64,000 bases of DNA from contig CAZQNQ010000010.1 of assembly GCA_964594985.1 (NCBI GenBank), positions 62,001 through 126,000 of the forward strand. Direction: 5' to 3'. The position numbers were made by a program, and so were the translations under genes. Shown piece after piece: positions 15,918-23,500 of the stretch (position 1 is the stretch's first letter; each line of letters opens with the position of its first letter). The notes under the pieces were generated by a model that ran no database searches, was not told the origin of the DNA, and saw only the letters and a list, made by a program, of their open reading frames with translations. The stretch is from JADLHS01 sp964594985. GTDB taxonomy: Bacteria > Verrucomicrobiota > Verrucomicrobiia > Limisphaerales > JADLHS01.

Positions 15918-16922
15918 TCAGGCCACAAAGGCCAGTGTGTTGTTTTGGTCAACATTGTCACGGGCTTCCATCTTGGCGCGCAATTTCTTGAGCGCCTGCT
16001 CTTGAATCTGCCGGATGCGTTCCCGCGTCAGGCCGAAATGATCGCCGATCTCTTCAAGCGTCCGCTCGCGTCCGTCGCTCAAGCCGAAGCGCAACGAGAG
16101 AATCGCATTCTCGCGTTCGGGTAACTTGGCCAGTACTTCCCGCACGAGATCGGTGTCGGTTTCCGTCACCAACCGATCGTACGGCAACGCCGCATTCGGA
16201 TCAGCCACGACTTCGGAGATGGAGTTGGAATCATCATCGCCGATGGGCGCGTCGAGCGACAATGGCGCTTTCGCGGCGAGGCGATACCGCCGCACGCGGC
16301 GCTCATCGAGTTTCAAGTGGTGGGCGATTTCTTCGTCCGTCGGCTCGTGATCGAGCGTCTCGCGCAACTTCATCTCCGCGCGCCGCAGGTCCGCGACCTG
16401 ATCCACGACGTGGACGGGCAGGCGAATGGTCTTGGCTTGGTTGGCCAGGGCGCGGCGAATCTGTTGCTTGATCCACAGGCCGGCGTAGGTCGAGAGTTTT
16501 GCACCCTTGCGCGGGTCGAACTTCTCGACGCCCTTCATCAAACCGATGTTGCCCTCGTTGATGAGGTCCAACAGCGGCACGCCCATGCCTTCGTAATCGC
16601 GGGCGATCTTCACGACCAGGCGCAGATTCGCTTTGATCATGTGTTCGCGCGCGTCCTTGTCGCCGCGCTTGATGCGACGGGCCAAGGTGACTTCTTCTTC
16701 CGGCGTGAGCAGTTTCACGCGACCGATCTCATTGAGATAAAGCTGCAGTGAATCGCCGCGCGGCGCGGCGGACCGAGGCGTTTCGACAGGCCGTGCTTCT
16801 TCGCCCGTCGTCGCTGTGATGGTCGGACGGCGGCTGGGCACTTGCACGGGTGTGAACCGCGCCCGGGCGCGGCCAATTTTTCTAGGCTTGGCCGCAAAAC
16901 GCTGCTTGGTGATGTTTTTCAT
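15918..16922 (-). CDS. RNA polymerase group 2 sigma-70 factor (RpoD/RpoS-like)
   Basis: 334 residues from the ATG at 16922; an upstream in-frame GTG at 16934 adds four residues. A basic N-terminal extension of about 55 residues is followed by region 1.2 (SLQLYLNEIGRVKLLTPEEE), region 2 (HMIKANLRLVVKIARDYEG, LLDLINEGNIGLMKGVEKFDPRKGAKLSTYAGLWIKQQIRRAL), region 3 (TDEEIAHHLKLDERRVRRY) and region 4 (RTLEEIGDHFGLTRERIRQIQEQALKKLR). There is no long region 1.1 or non-conserved domain, so it is not the primary RpoD. An alternative or stress/stationary-phase role is inferred. Confidence 0.93.
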   Translation of the reverse strand: MKNITKQRFAAKPRKIGRARARFTPVQVPSRRPTITATTGEEARPVETPRSAAPRGDSLQLYLNEIGRVKLLTPEEEVTLARRIKRGDKDAREHMIKANLRLVVKIARDYEGMGVPLLDLINEGNIGLMKGVEKFDPRKGAKLSTYAGLWIKQQIRRALANQAKTIRLPVHVVDQVADLRRAEMKLRETLDHEPTDEEIAHHLKLDERRVRRYRLAAKAPLSLDAPIGDDDSNSISEVVADPNAALPYDRLVTETDTDLVREVLAKLPERENAILSLRFGLSDGRERTLEEIGDHFGLTRERIRQIQEQALKKLRAKMEARDNVDQNNTLAFVA

Positions 16923-16958
16923 AACAGGCAACACTTTCTCTTTTGTGAGTTCAGGGTT

Positions 16959-17291
16959 TCAGGACGCGAGGGCGAGCGAATCCAATTTGGAAACGATCGT
17001 CTGCTTGCCCGTCACGCCGATGGTTTGATCACGCACTTCCCCGCCGCTGAAATACAACAGCGTCGGGATGGATTGGATGCCGTAGCGGGCCGCCAACGCG
17101 GGGTTCTCGTCAATGTTCACCTTGACGACCTTGGCCCGCCCGGTTTTTTCGCGGGCGACCTCGTCCAGCACGGGCGCGAGCATCTTGCAGGGCCCGCACC
17201 ATTCGGCCCAGAAGTCCACGACGACCGGCTGCGCCGCCGTCAACACTTCGGATTCAAAGTTCGATTCGTTGATTTCAATTGTCGGTTTCAT
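16959..17291 (-). CDS. trxA: Thioredoxin
   Basis: 110 residues, a single thioredoxin domain with the active site WCGPCK (residues 31-36), the cis-Pro loop (GIQSIPTLLYF) and no signal peptide. It is a cytoplasmic disulfide reductant. It lies 34 bp after the stop of a 111-residue unknown gene, which has a TGTAAC-N7-GTTACA palindrome directly upstream. Thioredoxin is therefore probably transcribed from that promoter and under control of the adjacent Rrf2 regulator. Confidence 0.96.
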   Translation of the reverse strand: MKPTIEINESNFESEVLTAAQPVVVDFWAEWCGPCKMLAPVLDEVAREKTGRAKVVKVNIDENPALAARYGIQSIPTLLYFSGGEVRDQTIGVTGKQTIVSKLDSLALAS

Positions 17292-17325
17292 AGTCAGCTT
17301 TCTGTTGGTTCGTTGCGTTTGTGAT

Positions 17326-17661
17326 TCAAGCGGCCAAGGCGAGCGCGGGGTTCACCCGTCGCACCACCTGCTGGCGGTCATTCCAATTCGAGACTGCTTG
17401 CACGCGCTCCAGCGCGAGCGTCGGGAAAATGAGATGCGGCACATTGGTCTGCCACGCGATGGCCTCGGCTTCGTTTACGGCCAACCGGAGCATCCGCTCG
17501 GAGGCTCGGGAGCTACCCTGCGCTTCAGCCAGAATCGCCGCTTTGGCCTCCTTGATGCGGGCGAGGATTTTGTCGCACGACTTCAAACATGCCTGCGTGA
17601 AACCCGCCACCAATCCGCTCTTGTTTGCTCCCTGCCTTATCCGGTTCGTTGTCATATTCAC
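17326..17661 (-). CDS. Hypothetical protein, first gene of a thioredoxin operon
   Basis: 111 residues, not recognised. Basic N-terminus, two Cys close together (QACLKSC, about residues 24-30), a central helical region (KILARIKEAKAAILAEAQ) and a conserved-looking LAVNEAEAIAWQTNVPHLIFPTLALERV. No membrane segment. It sits between an operator-like palindrome (19 bp before its start) and trxA, so it is probably co-transcribed with thioredoxin and regulated by the Rrf2 protein. A redox- or metal-related role is only a guess from position. Confidence 0.7.
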   Translation of the reverse strand: MNMTTNRIRQGANKSGLVAGFTQACLKSCDKILARIKEAKAAILAEAQGSSRASERMLRLAVNEAEAIAWQTNVPHLIFPTLALERVQAVSNWNDRQQVVRRVNPALALAA

Positions 17662-17678
17662 TGTTCCTTTCAGACGTA

Positions 17679-17697
17679 TGTAACAGTCATAGTTACA
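17679..17697. promoter_or_regulatory. Putative Rrf2 operator upstream of the thioredoxin operon
   Basis: TGTAAC-AGTCATA-GTTACA, a perfect 6-bp-arm palindrome with a 7-bp centre, 18 bp before the first gene of the thioredoxin unit. The same pattern with a single mismatch (AGTAAC-N7-GTTACA) lies upstream of the Rrf2 gene at 18183-18201. Two matched sites in front of the regulator and its neighbour operon suggest a shared operator. Confidence 0.7.
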
Positions 17698-17721
17698 ATA
17701 GTGTTCAAAAAAAAGAGAAAG

Positions 17722-18168
17722 TTAATCGCGCTTGCTCTTGTTGCAGACGCCCGAGGCTTTGACTTGTTCAATCACGCCGGCCAGGGTGGTCTTTGCCAGG
17801 TCCTGCTCCAGCGCTTTGAAGGCCGAGGAAAAAATTTGCTCCAGCGTCTCGCGGATGCAGTTGCCCACCGGACAAGCGGCGTTGGGCTTGCGCGTCGGCT
17901 TGCCAAATGGCTCACAATCTTCCACGGCGTTGTAAATCTCAGCCAATGTGATCCGCCCCGGGGCGCGATTCAGGCGCGATCCACTGCCCGCGCCTTTGCA
18001 GGTATCCACCAGCTTGGCGCGCTGCAAAGCCAGCAACAGCCGCCGGATGATCACCGGGTTCGTATTGACGCTGCCCGCCAGAAAGCCGGATGTGACCCGG
18101 TCGCCCTCCTTGTAAGCGAGGACGGCGAGCACATGCACCGCCATGGCAAATCGGCAACTGGTTCTCAT
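17722..18168 (-). CDS. Rrf2-family transcriptional regulator (YwnA-like)
   Basis: 148 residues from the ATG at 18168 (MRTSCRFAMAVHVLAVLAYK), the normal Rrf2 opening; an in-frame extension to 18234 would run through the operator and is rejected. The winged HTH is seen in VTSGFLAGSVNTNPVIIRRLLLALQRAKLV, followed by the wing GAGSGSRLNRAPGRITLAEIYNAVE. The C-terminal segment AACPVGNCIRETLEQIFSSAFKALEQDLAKTTLA resembles YwnA rather than IscR or NsrR. The IscR-type three-Cys spacing is absent, but three Cys remain in this part, so redox or thiol sensing is plausible. It lies upstream of and is probably autoregulatory with the thioredoxin unit. Confidence 0.88.
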   Translation of the reverse strand: MRTSCRFAMAVHVLAVLAYKEGDRVTSGFLAGSVNTNPVIIRRLLLALQRAKLVDTCKGAGSGSRLNRAPGRITLAEIYNAVEDCEPFGKPTRKPNAACPVGNCIRETLEQIFSSAFKALEQDLAKTTLAGVIEQVKASGVCNKSKRD

Positions 18169-18182
18169 AACAACGAAATTAA

Positions 18183-18201
18183 AGTAACAACAGAGGTTAC
18201 A
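18183..18201. promoter_or_regulatory. Putative Rrf2 operator upstream of the regulator gene
   Basis: AGTAAC-AACAGAG-GTTACA, 15 bp before the Rrf2 start codon. It shares the spacing and half-sites of the site at 17679-17697. Probable autoregulation. Confidence 0.65.
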
Positions 18202-18246
18202 CCTGTCAACGGAGAATTTTTCCGCTCCCATCAACTGCCGGGTAAA

Positions 18247-18900
18247 TCAATCAGCGTCGCCCGCAGCGGAGGATTTGGGCTTGGGTGTCGGTAGGGAGGC
18301 TGCCGCCGGGGCGGTTTTGGTTTCGCCCAGAAAACTTTCAAGGATCGCCAGATACCCGTCGAGTTCTTCGCTGGCATCGGCCCCGAGTTCGGCCTTGAAC
18401 TTTTTCAACTGGTCGGCGGCGGCTTGCGCTTCGGCGCGGATCTGGCTTTCAGAAACTTGTCCGCTCAGGAAGCCGCCGGCGAGTTCCTGATACTTTTGCT
18501 GGGCTTGCGGTGAAGCATCCAGCAGCAGTTGCTCCTGCACCTGTCGCATCACATTCGTCGGGGCAGCCGAAGTCGGTTGCGAGCGGGCCAGCGTGGCCGC
18601 CTTGGCGGAGAACCCCGCCGGCAGCGCCGCCGTCACCACGTTCGTCGCCGGGCGTGGTGCAGTTGCGACCATGTTTGTTCCGAGCGTGAGTTGGGAAACC
18701 TTTTCCCGTGGGAGCTTGATCGTGCCGAGGATTTCATTCTTCAACACCAGCGTGTCCGGGCTCAAAGAGATGACCTGGCCGACATAACGGTCGCCATTTT
18801 TCATCTCCACTTGGTCGGCGAAAGCCTTTGTCGTGATCCCCAGCATTGAAAATCCGGCGATCACACAACCAATCCAGCACAGGCAGGTCTTTGTTCGCAT
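18247..18900 (-). CDS. Hypothetical secreted protein
   Basis: 217 residues. A probable signal peptide (MRTKTCLCWIGCVIAGFSML, ending ITTKAFA) precedes a short beta-rich domain QVEMKNGDRYVGQVISLSPDTLVLKNEILGTIKLPREKVSQLTLG (about residues 30-74). That pattern, with NGD and a KLPREKV-like strand, is seen in small periplasmic proteins that resemble Sm-like or SH3-like folds. The rest is Ala/Gln-rich and helical with a long Pro/Lys tail. Function unknown. Its promoter region is shared with the divergent M24 peptidase gene. Confidence 0.65.
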   Translation of the reverse strand: MRTKTCLCWIGCVIAGFSMLGITTKAFADQVEMKNGDRYVGQVISLSPDTLVLKNEILGTIKLPREKVSQLTLGTNMVATAPRPATNVVTAALPAGFSAKAATLARSQPTSAAPTNVMRQVQEQLLLDASPQAQQKYQELAGGFLSGQVSESQIRAEAQAAADQLKKFKAELGADASEELDGYLAILESFLGETKTAPAAASLPTPKPKSSAAGDAD

Positions 18901-19041
18901 GAGTCAACCTTACCCCCGCTGGCCCCGGACGCAATTGTTGGTTTCGGTGCGTTGTCGGCCCTTCTGACCAATCGTGGTGGGATTTTTCTTAATTTTTCCT
19001 GCCGTATCTCCTAGAGTTTCAGCGCATTCAAAACTACTGAT

Positions 19042-20328
19042 ATGAAATCTGTCCCGCTGCCCACCGCCTTGTTCACGCTCAACCGCGAACGTCTGGTCAA
19101 GGCGCTCCTGCCGCGCGCCGTCGCCGTCCTGAACGCCAACGACATCATGCCCACCAACGCCGACGGCTCGATGGCGCATCTGCAGAATGCCGACCTGTTT
19201 TATCTCACCGGCATCCGGCAGGAGGAAACCATGCTCTTGCTCGCACCGGATGCGTTCGATCCGAACCATCGCGAAATCCTGTTCATCCGCCAGCCCAACG
19301 AGCATCTTGCGATCTGGGAAGGCCACAAACTCACCAAGGAACAAGCCACAAAAATCTCCGGCATCAAGAACGTGAAGTGGCTGTCGGACTTCCCGGCGCT
19401 CTTCCGCCAGATCGCCTGCGAGATGGATGTCATTTATCTCAACAGCAACGAACATCAACGCGCCGGCAACGAAGTCGAGACGCGCGACGAACGTTTCGTG
19501 CGCGAATGCCAGCGGATGTTTCCATTGCATCGTTACGAACGCCTCGCCCGCGTGATGCACAGTTTGCGCACGGTGAAGTCGAAGCATGAGATTGCCGCCA
19601 TCCAGGCCGCCTGTAATCTCACGGGCAGGGGCTTCAAGCGCGTGTGCAAATTTCTCAAACCCGGCGTGAATGAAGCCGACGTGGAAGCCGAGTTCGCGCA
19701 CGAGTTCATCCGGCACAAAGGGCAGTTCGCCTACCAGCCCATCATCGCGAGTGGCGCAAACAACAACATCCTGCACTACAATCAAAATGATCAGCCGTGC
19801 AAAAAGGGTGAGCTGCTGCTGCTTGATGTTGCCGCGGGCCTCGGCAATTACATGAGTGATCTCACCCGCACGATTCCTGTAAGCGGAAAATTCACGCGCC
19901 GCCAGAAACAGGTTTACAATGCCGTCCTTCGCGTCTTCCGCGCGACGACCAAAGCGATGACGCCGGGCAAGACCACCAAGGACCTCCGCACGGAGTGCGA
20001 GGAATTGCTCACGAAGGAATGCGTGGACCTCGGGCTCATCAAACCGGCGCAACTCAAGAAGGCCACGCCGGACAATCCCGCTGTGCGCCCCTACTTCATG
20101 CACGGCGTCTCGCATCCCATCGGCCTCGATGTGCATGATGTGACCTACAACCATTTCAAGCTTGCGCCCGGCTGGGTCCTCACATGCGAGCCAGCGATCT
20201 ACATCAAGGAAGAAGGTTTCGGCGTGCGCCTGGAGAACACCATCCTCGTCACTGAAACCGGTCAACGCGATCTCATGGCCGGCATCCCCATCGAGGCCGA
20301 CGCGATCGAATCGTTGATGAATCGCTGA
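19042..20328 (+). CDS. pepP: Xaa-Pro aminopeptidase (peptidase M24B, aminopeptidase P)
   Basis: 428 residues. It releases N-terminal residues preceding proline using two metal ions. The N-terminal AMP_N creatinase-like domain covers about residues 1-165 (FYLTGIRQEETMLLLAPDAF). In the catalytic domain the metal ligands are recognisable as LLDVAAGLGNYMSDLTRTIP (two Asp), MHGVSHPIGLDVHDVTY (His), ILVTE-flanked LTCEPAIYI (Glu) and GFGVRLENTILVT (Glu). The product is cytoplasmic, with no signal. It stands alone between divergent and downstream genes. Confidence 0.93.
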   Translation: MKSVPLPTALFTLNRERLVKALLPRAVAVLNANDIMPTNADGSMAHLQNADLFYLTGIRQEETMLLLAPDAFDPNHREILFIRQPNEHLAIWEGHKLTKEQATKISGIKNVKWLSDFPALFRQIACEMDVIYLNSNEHQRAGNEVETRDERFVRECQRMFPLHRYERLARVMHSLRTVKSKHEIAAIQAACNLTGRGFKRVCKFLKPGVNEADVEAEFAHEFIRHKGQFAYQPIIASGANNNILHYNQNDQPCKKGELLLLDVAAGLGNYMSDLTRTIPVSGKFTRRQKQVYNAVLRVFRATTKAMTPGKTTKDLRTECEELLTKECVDLGLIKPAQLKKATPDNPAVRPYFMHGVSHPIGLDVHDVTYNHFKLAPGWVLTCEPAIYIKEEGFGVRLENTILVTETGQRDLMAGIPIEADAIESLMNR

Positions 20329-20464
20329 GAAAAACCCCTTCGAACCCCGACCATCATAGACTTCATCCTTGCCCCGGGGCGGGTTGGTGTCCGCTTTCTG
20401 AACATTTCTGTCCGACATCGAAGCGGATCGGAAGGTGTCGTCAAAAATAGTTCGGCTCACCTGT

Positions 20465-20492
20465 TTGACCGTCAGTTCGACCGTGTTAATCT
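20465..20492 (+). promoter_or_regulatory. Possible sigma-70-like promoter of the DUF1800 gene
   Basis: TTGACC (20465-20470) and TAATCT (20487-20492), 16-bp spacing, 28 bp before the start codon. Confidence 0.45.
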
Positions 20493-20519
20493 GGCAGGGT
20501 TGTCAGCCCGCGAACTGAA

Positions 20520-23500
20520 ATGAGCCTGATTCGTTTTGTACTTCTGCTCTCGGCGAGTTTATTTCTCGCAACTCCGTCTCTGCATGCCACGCCGGAAAAC
20601 ATCTGGCTCATCGGTGTGGATGAAGACCCGTTTTCTTCGGGCTACAATGCCACGATTGCCACGGATGAGTTCTCGTCAGAGAATTATGTCAACGACGCAC
20701 CGCCTGGAACGATTTACACCGCCGCCAATCCCGTAGTGGACGATGACTTTTATTTCCCCGGCACTTTTCCCATCGGCTTCAACAACCTGACTACGAATCG
20801 CACGGTGCTGAATGCGGAAACCAACCGCGGCTGGGAACGCGCGCTCACCGACGGCGACCGGACGAACCGGGTTCATTTCTTTCTCACCAGCCCGCAGGCG
20901 GGTGCGCAGTCGCGACTACGTCTGAGTTTTGAGCTGATTCAAGGCGGCATCTGGCTGCCGTTGCTCGGACAGAGTGGCGAGGGTTTTGGCATCCACGACA
21001 TTGCCGTGCGCTTCCGCAACAGCACTGGCACAACAACGTTGATCTACTCCAACCGGCTGGATCGGGACACGCGCATCGTCGTGGATTTCCCGGCGAGCAG
21101 CGTGGCGGCATCTGCCGGGCCAAACTCGATCGAGTTCGCACGGGTTGGACCGTTCACGGCAAACACCGGGTATTGGATTCAATTCGATTACGCCCAACTT
21201 GAAGCCGACACCAACGCGCTCGCTGATGCGGACGGCGATGGTTTGCCGCGCTGGTGGGAGGTGGACAACGGCCTGAGCGACACGAACGCCGCCGATGCCG
21301 CGAGCGACAAGGACGGCGATGGCCGCACGGCGTTGCAGGAATACAACAACGGCAATAACTCGACGAATCCAAATCGCGCCGACACCGATGGCGACGGCCT
21401 GAGCGACGGCATGGAGTTCGCATTGGGAACGAATCCAAACAAGACCGACACCGACGGTGATTCCATTTCTGACGCCGACGAGGCGAATGGCTCGCCCCCC
21501 TCAAATCCGTTGCTGGTGGACTCCGACGGCGATGGCGCGCCCGATTCATTGGAGCGCCGCGTCGGAACGAATCCCTCCAGCGCCGCGAGCGTGCCGACAA
21601 CTTTTCGCGGCGGCATCGGGATTCATTTCGTTTCCGAAAACGACCGCAATGCGACGCTGGACATGAACGAAACGGCCGGCGTCGTGCCACAGTTGCGCTG
21701 GAACGATACAATGCCGATTCGTGCCTGGACTCGTCCCAGCGGTGGCAAAGCCGACATCTTCACGCCACTCACGAATCAGATTGTCCGCAGTGATGGGGTG
21801 ATCGCGGCAAACCTCACGTTCGCTTGGACGGCGGAAGCAACTGATGCGAGCGACAACGCCGGCTCATCCGACCGCAAACTCATGAGCGGATTCATTCGCG
21901 CTCCCAACTCCGGTCAAGCCACGCTTACATTGAGCAACATTCCGTTCGCCAGTTACGATCTCTACGTCATCGTCGGCGGTTCGTATGACGGGCAACGGGG
22001 ACGGCTGCGCCTGAATGGAAGCAGCACCACTGACCGATTCTTCCGCACTGTCACGACTGCGCCACAAAAGGATTTCGTCGAAATCAAACCCGGCGCGACG
22101 AATTATCCCTACGCCAACGTTGTGCTCTACACGAATCTCACCAGCAGCACGGCGACGTTGAACGTGACGAACGTGGACGGCTGGGCGGTCGGCATTCACG
22201 CGGTGCAGATCATTGATCGCAGTCTGGACTCCGACGCCTCGGGCATTCCTGACTGGTGGGAGATGAAATACGCGTTGCAACCCGGTTCAACCGCGCTGGC
22301 GGCGGCCGACACTGACGGTGATGGTTTGAGTAACCTGCAGGAGTTTCAACGCGGAACGAATCCGCGCCTCGCTGACAGTGATGGCGACGGATTGTCCGAC
22401 AGTCAGGAAGTGGCGCTCGATACAAACCCGCTCAATGCCGACACGGATGGTGATGGTTTGTCCGACGGCGCTGAAGTCAATGCGCCCATCCCGACCAATC
22501 CCAACCTCGCCGACACCGACGGTGACGGCGTCAGCGATCGCGACGAAAGCATGCGCGGCACTGATCCGACCTACAATGCCGCCGCCGCTCCCGGTTACAT
22601 CGGCGTCGTGCCGTACTTCCAAGGCTCACCGTCGCGCTGGGAATGGCGCATGGACAATATCCAACTTGTCTGGGATCACGGCGCCGGTGCGCTTGCTCCG
22701 AACATCTGGAATGAGGATTATCTCGTCGAATTTGCCGTGAAGAATCCCGCCACGACCGACTGGCGGTCGCTCGGCATGGTGCTGCGGCACTACAACGGCG
22801 TGCTGACTTACACGTTCCATTCCGAAGTCACGGGTGCGTTCAGTTATTCAAGCCAGCCGAACAGTTCGATCTGGGATTCAGGCAGCACCGACCTGAAAGC
22901 GGGGCTTGGCTTCAGTGGTTACGGTCCGGCGGATATCTCGTCGCGACTCCAGTTCCGCGTTTTCGCCCAGCGCGGGGCGAACAGCAATTCATGGTCGGTC
23001 ACCTTCACCATCACCAACCAGACGAGCAACACGTTGGTCTTGTCCCGCACGTTCAACAACTGCACCGCGCGCGGTGCGCTTGACACCGGCACGGCGAAGT
23101 GGACCGATTACAACAACGTCACGAATCAATGCAGCATGGTCGTGCATCAGGGCGCGAAACTATTCATCACTACGAACGTCCTGGAAAATCTCCCTGCGTT
23201 TGCCAGCGCCAAGGATTCCGACAACGACGGCATGCCCGACGTCTGGGAGGATGCGAATCTGTTCAATAAATTCTCTGCCGCCGATGCGACCCTTGATGCG
23301 GACGGCGACGGCCTGAACAATCGCGATGAATTTTTGGCGGGAACGAACCCGCGCAATCCGGACTCCGATGGCGACGGCATCAGTGATTCGCTCGAACGCG
23401 CCAACGCCTCGAATCCATTGCTGGCGTCGAGCAAGCCTGAGTTCACCGGCCAGACTTTGCCCAGTGGTCAGGATCTGGACGGCAACGGTCTGCCGGATGC

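Noticed and set aside
18910..20460. 516-codon open frame on the minus strand
   Set aside because: Antisense to the M24 peptidase gene, whose metal-ligand motifs prove the plus-strand frame.
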